From: Simmondsia chinensis
Lineage: Eukaryota; Streptophyta; Magnoliopsida; Caryophyllales; Simmondsiaceae
DNA length: 64,000 bases
Direction of reading: 5' to 3'
Assembly (NCBI GenBank): GCA_018398585.1
Contig: JAGTTD010000001.1
Span: 7,442,501 to 7,506,500, forward strand
The translations under genes were made by a program, and so were the position numbers. Under the pieces are notes generated by a model, which was not told the DNA's origin, did not search any database, and saw only the letters and a list, made by a program, of their open reading frames with translations. Below are positions 45,619 to 57,789 of this stretch, piece after piece (position 1 is the stretch's first letter; the number at the start of each line of letters is the position of its first letter).

Positions 45619-46014
45619 CCTAAATTGTTTACGGCATCATATGTCGTTGCTCGAAAGTACATCAATAATGAGCTGATTTCCTAAAAACTCTGATGTCCTG
45701 TAAGGCTCTTTTTGATTTTGATTAACATAATATTGATTAACACTCAATGCTGCTGCAAGTAAAATCATGTTTTCTTCTCTCTCATTTTTCTCATTGTCAT
45801 TATCATCCATAGTCTACAAAGTACCAATTAAAATCTAATTATAAAAACATTATAAAATCAAACTGACATAAAGAAAAACACACTCTCGCTAAAAAAATAA
45901 TATAACTAAGCGTCATTTCATATAAAAGTAACAAAAGACAATCACCATCAAAATTCAAAATTCCAAATATACATCAACATGCTAGAACTAAAATGATTCT
46001 AAAATAACATTGCA

Positions 46015-46996
46015 TTAGCTTTTTTTGAATTGAATGTAAATGAACTCGACTCTAGAATCATGATCATCAAGTTCAATAAAGGCCTCCCTATTACTAGGAG
46101 AAGTTAAGACTAAAGCTGCTTGGGCTTTCAACTTGGGATTTTCTCGAAGTTCTGGCCATTCTTTGACAATATTGAGACACTCCTTCACGGTGGAGTAAGG
46201 TGACATTTTATTTCTAGATTCGGCAACCATATTAGCTATGCGACTCAATTATTGAGATAATTGCATCGCAACTCGTACTTTCTTGCTCTTTTTTTCTTTG
46301 TTCTTTAAACTTCCAAATTTCCTCTTCCCTTTATCAGGAACCACAGGTTCCAAAATATCTTCACCAGCATTATTACTGTCACAATCCAATATAGGCTCAC
46401 TCCCTCCAATTTACCTCTTCTACATTCAATGGACTATTATCATCAAATGGTATATAGACTGTGTTTATTGGCCAACTTCTTTCACCAGTGGCTCTTGACC
46501 CTTGAAACATCATATCAAGCTTCTCCATATTTTGAACCTCATGCTCTAAATTTAGATACTTCGGGAATCCTCTGAAAAAATAGTAATTATTATGATGTAT
46601 GCTTTAAATAATTAAACTAGTTATTATTGAATAGAGTAAATACCTGAAGGGTCACCAACTATCATCAGCTGAAATAATTTTTCTTGTTGGATCCCATCCA
46701 ACACCAGTGGTATCCTTCTCAACTAGCTTATTCTACAAGATCCAATCCTTTTTTAACAAATTCCACTTGTTTCTCACGTGTTTATACTCCCAACTATCTG
46801 ACTTTGTATAAGCCCTTATTTTGTTGATAACATTATTCCAATCAATCTTATCTAAGGACGGACCATGCCTGTGTGGTGCTTGTACTTCTTCCACACATGC
46901 ATCTATAAAGTACTCTATAAGGTCTTGTCCCCACACAATTCTTAATCCCTTTTTGTTTTCACTTACGATAGTCCAATTTTCAATGTTACTATTCAT
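46015..46996 (-). pseudogene. PIF/Harbinger Myb/SANT-like ORF1 protein
   Basis: Start ATG at 46994-46996 (M-N-S-N-I-E-N-W). The first part (46733-46996) matches the Myb/SANT-like DNA-binding domain of Harbinger ORF1 ('NNVINKIRAYTKSDSWEYKH', then 'RNKWNLLKKDW'), with the helices recognisable. An in-frame TAG at 46733 cuts it just before 'TGVGWDPTRK'. The C-terminal part (46015-46248) has the '...LVLTSPSNREAFIELDD' block of the same family. An intervening region near 46,590-46,660 may be an intron. It normally acts with the transposase in DNA binding. Confidence 0.7.
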
Positions 46997-47790
46997 GATT
47001 ATCAATCGTTTAACTGCAAATAAACTGATTGTCAATAATTTAGCGAAATAAATTAGCTCGTGGAATAAATAATACATAAGACTATCTAAAAGTTCCTAGT
47101 CAATGCATATGTCCAAGAAATTTCAACTCATAACTAACATATCAAAAATCACCAATATTATTACAATAGACAATTTTTTTTTAAAAATAAATACATTTCC
47201 TAAAATTATGGAGTACTATGTATTATACACAAAATCCACAAATTACAAAATAAAATACTGAAAAAAAACAACTCAAATAAAATATATGATAAAAGAATGT
47301 TAACGTAATATCAATGACAAATTGAACCAAATGATAAAAAATTCAATAAAATAATTTGAAAAATAGGTTTAGTTGATGCAAAATTGAAGCAAATGATACA
47401 GATTTCTTACATTATAATGAAATATGTTAATCAAATAAAAAATTAATATGCACCATAAAGCAACCAGAAGAATACGAAAAGCAAAATGAGAATTAAAAAT
47501 ATATATACATTAAAACAATATATATATATATATATAGTAATTTGGTAATATTAGAAAGTTTTAAGGTTACTTTTGTAATTGGCCAACAGTTTAAGCGGAA
47601 AGTTATTAGAAAGATATAATTTTGGATCTTTTTAGGTTTAGTTAAAAAACAGCTTTTTGATCTTTCCGCTTAAGCTGTTAATAACCTAAAATAAGATCTT
47701 TTTTATTAGCCAAACACAAACCCTATAATCAAAAAGCTCTCGTTTACAACTTTAAACTGTAAAAAAGCTCAACCAAACATTCGGTGTATT

Positions 47791-48224
47791 TAGTACATTG
47801 ACACTAATGATTTTTAATTCTGTTGGTTGTTTGGTCTACGTGCCATATGAGGAAAAGGAAATAATGATAGTTGAGCCCATAATTTTATTTAGAAGATTTC
47901 AGTAAATCCTTGAGGTGGAGGAAGTAGTGAAAAATATTGAATGCATCCAAAAGTGGTCTAATTGCTAACTTGATGATTATGTCAAGATGATCTTGAGATG
48001 TTTTTATTATTTGCCACTTTTGCCTTTGATGATCTGCAAAGGGTATTTTTGCATATGTCTCTTGTATTTGTGGCCTCGGCATGACACATCACTTTTCGTC
48101 AAGCTTGTACTTCAATTCTCTCTTTCTCTCTATATATATGCATTTGAATTTTTTTTCATTTTATTTTTTTTTATAGGCTAACTTTATATTTAAATATGAA
48201 ATAATATTTAATTGAATTTTCCTA
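47791..48224. other. Spacer, no gene seen
   Basis: Mixed A/T-rich sequence. A minus-strand frame at 47885-48082 has no recognisable similarity. Confidence 0.4.
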
Positions 48225-48556
48225 GTGATAAAAAAAAAAAAAAAAAACGCCTTACCAAATGTGTATTTGGAGATAGCTTAAATCATCTCTGTCGCATCTC
48301 GAATTTGAGACAGGCTTGACATTGCTCTTAGTCATCTCTGTTTTACACAGTACAATTATTTTTGTCCATCTTAAAAGTGCCGTCACAAAACTATATCTAA
48401 CCTTTCAAAAAATATTTGACACAATGCTATTTGCTACAGATTTGTGATTACTTTTTGCTGTCTCAAATTTATCTCTAAATATGTTTGTGACGATTTAAAG
48501 ATGCATTAGGGACAACTCTCTCCGTCTCTAAGATGATGTTTTCTGCTAGAGTATAA
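48225..48556. mobile_element. Possible CACTA-like MITE
   Basis: The complement of the right end begins CTCTAGCAGAAAACATC, similar to CACTA ends (CACTAGCAGAAA). The left end is obscured by a poly-A run after CCTAGTGAT. The interior has repeated GTCTC/GAGAC motifs. Weak call. Confidence 0.3.
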
Positions 48557-48934
48557 TCCTTAATGCAATGATGTAGATCAGTCTGATATTCTATAAAAGT
48601 GGGTACCCAAGTTTCGTCACTAATCACTCGATATTAATAGGAGTAGTTGCTGAACAATTTGACATTGATCTTTTTTTATCATGATTTGAGCATAATATTT
48701 TCTTTCTTTTTTTCTTCTTTTTTTTTCTTTTGTTTACTGTAAACAAGGAAGGAAACAAAGACAAGCACGAAAATAGCAATGTCTTTAAAGTTACCGTTGC
48801 CTTCACGTACCTAGTCTAATTGAGTTTTGAAATTAAAAATGTGAAGCATGACAAATGATTCAACCAACGTAACTTCCATTATCTTCCTTAATCCATTTAT
48901 CTATACAAATGAGTGAATATATATATATATATAA

Positions 48935-49392
48935 AGTGTCGTTCTTATAAGAGTCTGAGAGGCCCGAATTCTGGCCCATCATTGTAATAGACGACCAAGA
49001 TTTGTTGAACAGTAAAAAAATAATTTACGACGTATACCTTTTCATGAGGCAGAAAGAAAGAAAGGATAAATTAAGGAATTTTTTTTTTCTCAGTATTCAA
49101 CAAAATTTTGGTCGTGGATTTTTTTTTTTTTTTTTTTAATATCCAACAAATCTTGGCCATTCATTACAATAGAGAACCAAGATTTGTTGAACATTAAAAA
49201 ATAAATTATTTACGAAGTATACTCCTTCATGGGGCATAAAAAGAACGGGTAAGGGAAGAAAAATGTCTTTTTATTTCAATACTCAACAAATTTTGGCTAT
49301 AAATTTATATTTTTTTTAATGTTTAACAAATCTTGGTTACAATAGAGGGTCAGGATTCGCCCTTCTCTCGCTCTCACCTTTTCTTAAGAACG

Positions 49393-49393
<1 letters not shown>
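48935..49393. mobile_element. MITE inserted in a (TA)n tract
   Basis: Left end GTCGTTCTTATAAGAGTCTG and complement of the right end GGCGTTCTTAAGAAAAGGTG are diverged inverted repeats; inward both sides have 'CCAAGATTTGTTGAACA' motifs, repeated in both orientations. (TA)n microsatellite flanks it on both sides (about 48,918-48,934 and 49,396-49,424), as for MITEs that target TA repeats. Confidence 0.5.
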
Positions 49394-49427
<34 letters not shown>

Positions 49428-49429
49428 CT

Positions 49430-50655
49430 AGATATATAATTTTGTCCAAAAAAAAAGGAAACATAATTATATATGTTATATATTTGTATAATCTTAAAAA
49501 ATTAATTATTGACTAACGTTGTTTTTAATTGTCTAATTATATTTTACATATCATTTAATTTTCAAATTGAAGACATAAATTAGCTAGATTTGTAATATTT
49601 TTTTCTTTATTATACATCTCTTTTACCCCTTATTTTATTTTAAAATGTGCAAGTTTATAAAATTATCGTGCTCAATTTGAGTATTTTGATCCACGATTAT
49701 GTTTTTCTTCGGGTTTTTTTTTAACTAAAAACTACATATATTTTAGGTGCATTTTCAAAAGCCACTTATATTTTCTAATTTTTTAATTTCATACCTTAAT
49801 ATAATGCCGTTAACATCCATTAATTTTTTCTGATGTAACTTTCTAAAATAAGAGAAAATAATTTAAACACTTCAAAATTTCAAATATTAGTAATAATTTA
49901 TATATTTAAAAATACTTTTTATATGTCACGCCAGCAAAAATTAATGTATGTCAACAATATTATATTAAGATGTGATATTTAAAAATTGGAAAATATTGTC
50001 AAGGTACCAATATTCTCAAAAGTTTAAGCTGGCATATAAAAACTCGTGATTAATTTTATATTATAGCAAATGTAAGTGGATTTTTAGAACTGTATCTAAA
50101 TTTTTTGTGGTCATTAGTTAAAAAAAATAAAAAAACCCCTTTTATTTTCAATGCAAAGGCATTCCTAATTCTATTCTTTTATTTCATTTTCAAGACGATT
50201 TGGAATAGTTTTCCACAAAACATTTAATAATTTTTCTATTTTTTTAATTTTTATTTTTTGGATATATACTGTTTTATTTTTTATTCCCTTTTCTTTTGTT
50301 TACGCTATAACTTAGGTGCCGGCCACAATGATTAATCGTTGACTTTTTTGTAATTTGCCCAAATTGTTAAATTTTATTATGTCTAAAATTCTCTTTGGCA
50401 GTTGACTTACAAAACCCATGTATAAATTTAAATAAAGTAAATATTAAAAGCAATTAGCAACCATGAAATAACATATTAGGTTTATGTGGTGCATATTTTA
50501 GTTTCTCAAACTTGGATATGAAATGGGCTGCATTCTTTTTCAATTGAAAAGGAGTATTCCAAGAATAGGATATAATTTTTCTTGTACAATATCTTATGCC
50601 TAAAAATTGGCTGAACTTGCATAAAACAATGGGGTTTAGGCTTTTTCTGCAAGTG
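49430..50655. other. AT-rich spacer, no gene seen
   Basis: Long A/T-rich stretch with poly-T runs. No coding, RNA or transposon signature recognised. Confidence 0.5.
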
Positions 50656-50880
50656 CGTAAGCCATTTTTTTTTTAATAATTAGAGAGATAACTCTCAATA
50701 CAAAACCGGTACACCACCGAAGCGGAGCTCGAGAAAACTCCCCCAAGTGGAAAAAAAAAACAAAACAACTATAGCAATAAACCCTAAAACACCTAGAATG
50801 ATACAAACCACCCAAATTTTTAGCTCAAGCACACAAAATCATGTACTCAGGCTACAAGACAGTAAAATCTGCCCGGATTT
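50656..50880 (-). mobile_element. L1-type LINE 3' end
   Basis: On the minus strand the sequence runs 'CTCGAGCTCCGCTTCGGTGG ... GTATTGAGAGTTATCTCTC' and ends with a poly-A tail at about 50656-50675, the form of plant L1 3' ends. A related copy is at 60005-60250. Only the last part of the element is present. Strand is inferred from the tail. Confidence 0.6.
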
Positions 50881-52505
50881 GTATATGTATATATGTATAA
50901 TATCCTAAAGGAGTAATTACAATAGTAAGTAGTAAGATAGATAGAGAAAAGGGAGGAGAAGTAGAAGAAGATAGAAAGGGGGGATAATTAGAGAGAATTA
51001 AGGGGGAGAGAAAGAATAATCAACTCATCACTCATCATTCATTCGCTGATTAACTCTAAGCTCCCTATTTATAGAAGCTTTAGATGAAGATACTAGAATT
51101 GCCACCTCAGCATGTGACGTGGCACTACTAACTCGGGATTGGGATGTGTGGCTCGGGATAGACTTGGGAATATCTCTGTCAATAACCTGATCCTATTCTT
51201 GGCTCGTATCATAGAATACCTAGACACCTGCCATCATATAAGGAGGGAAGAAATTAATGATGTTCTATGCGTGTAGAAATTAACGATGTTCCAAGCATGC
51301 TGGGAAAGTTGTATCTCTAAGAACTTCAATTTGGTCCATGTTTCAGCGTACAAACTTGTTTCCCATCCATTATCCCCTATCTTGAATTTCACTATGTTCT
51401 ACATAGTTTTAATAAAGGTTGTCGGTCTTTTGTGAGTGACCTACCTAACATAGAGGTAGAGCATCCACGTAATTAATTAAGAAACAATAATCTCCTTCGC
51501 TTGTGAGTATTATTCGATTGTGCATATATCAACAGTATTTCCCAATTGGATATCCCCCTCATTTTTTTGGCCCTTTGCATGCTAAATAAGAGTCCAAAAT
51601 CTTGAGCGTGCAATAATACTATTTCTGAGGAGTTGCACCTTATGTTTTGCAAAAGGGCTTGTTTGTTATTTATAAAGAGATATTTTTCTTTTAGAGATAT
51701 TTTATAAAATTTTCTTTTTACATATTTTATTTTATAAATTTATAAAGAGTTTATATTTCACCATTACCAAAAAATATATTATAAATAAGAAGGAAATTAT
51801 TTTGGTTAAAACAAATGAGATTTTTATTCTTAAATCGTAGTCAAAGGGAGGATCAAGTGTAGTCCCCATTGTGGGCAGAACAAATTTGGTTTTTTTTTTT
51901 TTTTTTTTCAGATATATTATTTATTATTTAAAAATTATATATGTAAGATATATTTTTAATTTATATTTATACAATATGCATAATTTTATATTAAAATTAT
52001 TATATTATTTATACTACTAATCTTTGTATGTTGTATAATGTATAAATTTAGCCTTTAAATTTTAAATTTGACATATCCAATTTTACCAAATTTAAAAGTT
52101 TAAAACTAAATTTACACAATATTCAACATATAAAAATTAGTAGCATAAATAATTTAATAATTTTAATATAAATTATTTATCTTGTAGAAATATAAAGTTA
52201 AAAATATTTTACATATATATTTTTAAAAATTAATATTATAAAAATATTAAATATACATATTTTATAAATATATGTATATATATAAACGATTTGGATTTGA
52301 CATGTGTGTGATAAGAAAACAAAGTTGGTCAGGAATATATTATTTAATTGGTCAAACTATTAAAAATGATTTTTTTTAATTAATTAATTTTTTTTTCCCT
52401 TGAATTTCGGTGATGAATCAATTCTGGTCAGCTGCATAGCCACACGTGCTTGTCACTCACAAAGATCCTCCTACTTTTTTCATGAAAAATCGACTTTTTT
52501 TTTGC
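50881..52505. other. AT-rich spacer, possible LTR-like piece
   Basis: Around 50,890-51,240 a GA-rich block is followed (on the minus strand) by TATAAATAGGGAGC and a structured sequence, reminiscent of a solo LTR. The ends are not defined. 51,240-52,440 is A/T-rich with no gene seen. Confidence 0.35.
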
Positions 52506-52579
52506 AAAAAGGCATATTTTGGAAAAAAAATTCAGGAAAGTGGCACTATTTGAAAAATATTTAGGAAAAAGGCATGGTT

Positions 52580-52760
52580 TACTATAAACTACTGGTTGCA
52601 CGCCATTTTCGACGTCGTGCAAAAGTGAAAAATGACCTGTCCCTGCTGCAGGCCGAGCGGCACGTCGTGCAACGAGCTCGGTTGCATAACCTGCCGCACG
52701 GCGTGCAACAGCTCCGGGTTCACGACGTGTGCCACGGCGTTCAACGACCAACTTTTATTA
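52580..52760. repeat. Palindromic GCACGTCGTGC array, MULE-2 left end
   Basis: Several variants of GCACG[T/G]CGTGCAAC as short inverted palindromes in a G/C-rich block. The matching block is at 59,510-59,780. Frames in either direction across it are shadows of the repeat. Confidence 0.75.
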
Positions 52761-53039
52761 GGAAAACTGTTGTTCCTTTGCATGCGTTGCAACCCTACCG
52801 CTAGCGATGCGAGAATCCCGCTACAACTTCACCCATGCAAAATATTTCTTATCCATCATATAATAGGTGATTACATCATATTATATAAATTACAGCAATA
52901 ATAATAAAATATTAAAACTATATGAGCCGAGGTACTAAAAATGTAAATAACTTGAATAGTAATAATAACAATGATATATCGTATTACAATATAAAAAAAA
53001 AAAAAAAGTAATGTATATCTTAAGGATCTAAATTTGATG

Positions 53040-55140
53040 TGGACCTACGACTAGGTTCCGCACGATGTCGCGAGGGTGTGGACTCCATGTGAACCGAGTA
53101 ACTGTGCCGGCAAGGAAGTTCACGTCTACTTCTTTCCTCGGCATGCAAAATACTGTGGTCGACACCTTCGTCACGCAGAATTTGTCGAAACTCAGGTCCG
53201 TCACCCATAGCATCCATTGCAGTACTGCAACCACCTAGAACATCTATGGAGAGAGACTGTACAGTGTGGCGAGCAGTGTCATGTATTGCCCGAGCTACCC
53301 TTCTAGTCTGTTGTCTAAAAGCGCCAATCTATGACATAGTACTTTATCATGTTATTAAAACATAATGTATAAGAAATGACAGGACAATTTTCAACGTACT
53401 TACAGCTCGTTGAATACGATTGCCACTTGGTTCATAAACTAGTCGAGGGTGGGGCAGAGGTTGAGCTTCACGCCGTCCGATGACACGCCTAGTAATAGAT
53501 AAGTACCAATCCATGTACTCTGTAGGCAATGTCGGAGGATCAGGCACGTCAACGATACTTTGCTCCTGTGTGTCCCACATCTCGACCCAGTGCGCGTGAT
53601 ATATAGCCCAATTCTCGTAGTGCCTGCCATGACGAGATGTACTGTGCAACGTGTCAAGAGTATCGACAGGATCTGGAATATGCTGCGTCAATCTAAACTG
53701 ACGCAACACTCTGTCTGGGCAATGTAATTCTTCAATGCCGAAGAATATCAGAGGTCTTACATATGTCCAGATGTGATGGCCCTCGACACAAATTTCAGGC
53801 AATGTGTTCAATCTGGAATGCCGGTATGGTGTCCAATTAACCTAAGAACATATAAAATTACTCGGTCATTACAATAAATATTGAACGTCAAAGAAATATT
53901 TATATCTACATCCATATACCTGATGGGGTTCTTGGACATCGAGCTGGTCCCTATAGAAGGATTGACTGCGCCTTGGAGCCTCGCGGAATATTAAGTCAGC
54001 CTTCCAACTGATTAAATAGAGTATGAATTATTTTAAAATACATACATAGTATTACATGTACATTAAGGTCACATAGTAATAGAATATTTTATCTTACTGA
54101 GCGCCCAATGGTGGTGGTGGATCATCGGCTGCAACTTGATGATGACGGGGGCCGGCGATAAGTGGTCAACCGATGTGTAAGTGCTCCCATGTTCACAACT
54201 GCACATAATGAATTATAAGATTTGGGATAATGCTACACATTGGAGCATTAAACATGAATATAATTGCAATCCGTACCTGGAGCAACAAAACACATCCGCC
54301 TAATTGACTGCTGCGCTGCATGCAGCATCGACACAATTGTCTGTACAGGTTGGCGAGTACTGCTGACCCCCAGCTGTACTGATTACATCTCTCCATGGTT
54401 TCAAGCAAGGGTAGGTAGATGAGCGATGTCCAACTACCAGTGCAGTTGGCGAATAGTACCGAGTCGAACAAATGAAGGATGTACAGTCTAGCGTGCTGCA
54501 ACAGCACTTGCTCATCAGCGTCAGCTGGGGGTCCTTGCTACACCTGTGCTTTCAACCATGTGGTTCTTATCATGCCACTATGCCTGGGGGGATCTATACC
54601 CAATAATTGCATACGCAGGTCCCCCTAGCGATAGCTAGAAGGACCAATGACTGCCGGGCTGTGAATGCGGAGACCTAGTAAAACTGCAACATCTTGCAGT
54701 GTTGGCGTCATCTCACCAACACGTAGGTGGAATGTATGAGTCTCCCGCCTCCACCTCTCTACCAAAGCAGTAATCAAGGCATTATCAATTTGGATTTGAC
54801 CTATTTGGGTCACTCCAATGAGACCAGCATGCACGATAAGATGTATTGGCCGGTGCAGTTCTATCGGACGGTGTTTCCTCACCCTGATTTCGTCGTCCGC
54901 TTGTAACACGAAACATCAAGCATGTCACTCAACTACTCGAGCAAATACGTACATAATACAACTATTCGAGCCAATACGTACGTAATACATTAAGGCTAAC
55001 CATTGCTTATAAACATACCACTCCATTCCAAATGTCCTCCAAACGATGCGTGGCCTGAAGATGCAACACTGAATCATCGTCTGGACCAGGATTCTGCTCA
55101 GCATATCAACTGCTGGATGGTCATCCTCCTCGTCCTCTTG
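53040..55140 (-). pseudogene. MAIN-like (plant mobile domain) gene in MULE-2
   Basis: 54625-54909 has 'DNALITALVERWRRETHTFH' and 'GEMTPTLQDVAVLLGL', the core of the plant mobile domain (PMD; aminotransferase-like in older databases). 54193-54507 has the 'YILHLFDSVLF..' and 'YSWGSAVLANLYRQLC' blocks with 'GGCVLLLQ'. 53347-53811 carries 'PLIFFGIEELHCPDRVLRQF', 'NWAIYHAHWVEMW' and the C-terminal blocks. The pieces are in order with probable introns between, for example near 53,840-53,930, 54,010-54,110 and 54,150-54,250. Some frames contain stops (near 54,540), so it may be decayed. MAIN-like proteins act in the nucleus in genome stability and silencing. MULEs are known to carry such genes. Confidence 0.8.
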
Positions 55141-55328
55141 CCATTACTCTGAAAAAATAACATTCCAATCGATTGCAACACAAGAATAAGATTACATTTA
55201 TTACATGTTACTATAATTGATAATAGTACGTATTACAACACTGTACTACATTTACATCAAATTACAGTTGCTAAAAACAAATGGGGTAAAAAATTGATAG
55301 ACATACATATATCAACCTAATTACAAAA

Positions 55329-57767
55329 CTATCGATGTCTATTCACACAAGTTTTTTTATTATGGCCTCTCTGACCACATATGCTACATTTGTTTTTGGA
55401 TGTCCCCTCCCTTGCGTCCATTTCATTACGTATTCAGGTTAACCTCGGCCGTCCTCTACCCGCTCTCCACCTAGTGTGATTTGCTAGCACTGTGGGCCCG
55501 GTATACTCTGTCCATAAAGACTTATCAGGAAGGGGGCGAAACAATGGAGCATGTGTGCTTGCGTACATGGCGACGTTGTACAATGGATCAACGTATTGTC
55601 TGTAGTCGAGCTTACATGTAGTACAACATGCAAGCACATGTGAACATGGACGATGGATCAGTCGCCATTTACCACAAGTGCAGCTCCATTTATTCAGCGT
55701 TACAGTATTATGAACCTCCCTTCTATATCCTGATTTAGTCTCACGACTAGGAGTTGTGACCTGGAACTCCATGCGGTTGCGATCAAAGAGCGTTACCGTA
55801 TGTATCCTTGAATTTACGATGGCACGCTCTATTTCGGCGAAGACGGTGGGTGGCCATAGAATACCCCGTGAAAAAAACTCCTGGGCGAGATCCCTGTGAC
55901 TGACAAAATATTTATTGCATTGAAAAAATGTCAGCTGCACAAGGGCGGTTATCGGGAGTGCTCGCCCCCCCCCCCCCCCCCCCCCAAAAAACACAATTGA
56001 ACACCTCCGATATATTAGTGGTCATGTTACCATAACGATAACCACCATCATACGAAAGCGCCCAACGTTCCTTTGGTTCTCTCTCTATCCACTCTCTGAC
56101 CTCATCATTGACGTGGATGAAATGATCGTACATAGCATCGAACTTCCTTCTAGAAGGTTCCCTCGCCATCGCATTCAACTTCTTCTTTAGAGTATGATTT
56201 TTGAATTTGTGGTTGAAGTAGCTGACCAGGTGGCGAAAGTAGTACCCATGTTGTCCTTCAAGCTCAAGCCAAATAATTGACATTCCATTCTTGATTCCAG
56301 CATGTCGATCAGATAATATACACATTGGGGAGTGGTCGCCTGTCACATAGGTCCGTAGACAGAACAAGAACCAAGTCCAACTCCATGTATTCTCCTCGTC
56401 CACCAAAGCAAAACACAATGGAAATAGACCGTTGTTTGCGTCAAATGCGAAAGCAACTAGCAAATTCCCCATGTATTTCCCATACAAATGGGTGCCATCA
56501 ACACTGATAATGGACGACAATATTTGAAACCCTCTATGGATGGCCTGAATGCCCAAAGCACTCCGCGAAACACTGCTTCCCCGTCTTCTTCGCTCTTAAA
56601 CTGCCAGTCGACAACAGTGCCTGGATTTGACTATTGCAATGCAGCGAGCAGCTTAGGGAGCGTAGGAAATGCTTCCTCATGCGAGCCAAACAACCGGTCA
56701 AGCACTTGTTTCATAGCTTTCCACGCTTTGAAATACGAAATGGTGTACCCATGCTGTTGTCTCACTGCTGCTCGAATTGCTTCAATGTTCACCTTAAGAT
56801 CAGCAGACACAATAGGTAACACCATATCAGCAACAAAATTTGAGGTCAGGTGACGATGGTCTTCTGACAGTACAGTGGTCGTACAGGTATGTGGCCCCTT
56901 TAAAACTGATATCTTAAACAGGCCACTCATTTGTTTCAATACCCCTCGCAGATACTACTCACATTGTGGTGCTTTTACGCACTTTAGAGCTACGTAGTGA
57001 GACTTCGACTTGTGCACAACATATTGCAATTTGTTCTTAATGTGCCACAAATTCACTTGCTTGACTAACTCCTCCTTTGTTTGAAATAATTGTCCTTCCT
57101 CTAAACTAGATCCCGTTGACCCTTGTCTTCTGCCTTCCTCCCAATCAGAACATACCTCCCGGTCTGCCTAGGAAACATCTTCAAACTCAGGAACAGGGGT
57201 GTGGAATACTATCGGCTCGTCCATATCTTCTGCTTCATCAGCAAAAGCAGCCATACCCTCATCTGCATTGTCATCCGATGCCTCGGAATCATTGTTGGCA
57301 TACGCCCCATCGAATATACTTCTGTTCTCATTTGCAACCATTCTAGGTACCAATGAAACATCCACATTGGGACTTCCAGACGGGCCAGCAACTTTGAATT
57401 GAAAATGTGATGCATGCCGTTGAGAACTGCCGGCGGCTTCCTCAGCATTTAAGTATAATTCTACAAATGTCAATCCACTTCCTAAAACCATTTTGAACAT
57501 GGACCTTAAAGTCACTGAACAAGTGATCTCAATAGGTGTATATTTTACTGGATTTTGGGGCAACAACATTCTCCAAGTAATTGCAATGTTAGTAGTGTTA
57601 CCATTCCACCCAATGGCTTCATACATCATTCCCTTCAACTCCGGAAGAGAAATTCCAGATTGTGCCATGGGTAGAAATTTTCTTCCACCCGTGTAATCAA
57701 TGCCATCAACGGTTTGCACCATATGTCCATCAAAATGACACATCAATGTCACTACATTGCACGCCAT
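55329..57767 (-). pseudogene. MULE-2 transposase (MuDR-like) with several breaks
   Basis: 57168-57767 is the N-terminal PB1-like domain and acidic linker. The same frame continues through a TAG at 57168, a TGA near 56,960 and a TAG at 56,631 (from a CAG-like codon) to the DNA-binding region (56631-56939). A one-base shift near 56,525 leads to 55912-56556 with 'SVDGTHLYGKYMG', 'LSDRHAGIKNGM' (DDE core). A 21-base poly-C run at 55965-55985 then disrupts the frame. The last part (55434-55994) has 'LPITALVQLTFFQCN', the SWIM finger (C-T-C-G-K ... C-S-H-V-L-A) and, after a TGA at 55434 (CGA-like), a CCHC knuckle (CSICGQRGHNKKTC) to the final stop at about 55329. Confidence 0.88.
55965..55985. repeat. 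Poly-C run, 21 bases, in transposase frame
   Basis: Sits where the family has a short Gly-Ala step before A-L-P-I-T-A. It changes the frame and adds a string of glycines on the coding strand. Confidence 0.95.
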
Positions 57768-57789
57768 AATATCTATATTGATTATCCAT

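Larger units (their letters stand above)
43950..47790 (-). mobile_element. PIF/Harbinger transposon with both genes
   Basis: The left end has GTTTGGTTAAGCTTTTTTCAG and the complement of the right end GTTTGGTTGAGCTTTTTTACAG, an inverted-repeat pair of PIF style. Both Harbinger genes are on the minus strand: a Myb/SANT-like protein (46015-46996) and a DDE transposase (44567-45618), each broken. I could not define the 3-bp TWA target duplication, so the ends are approximate. Confidence 0.8.
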
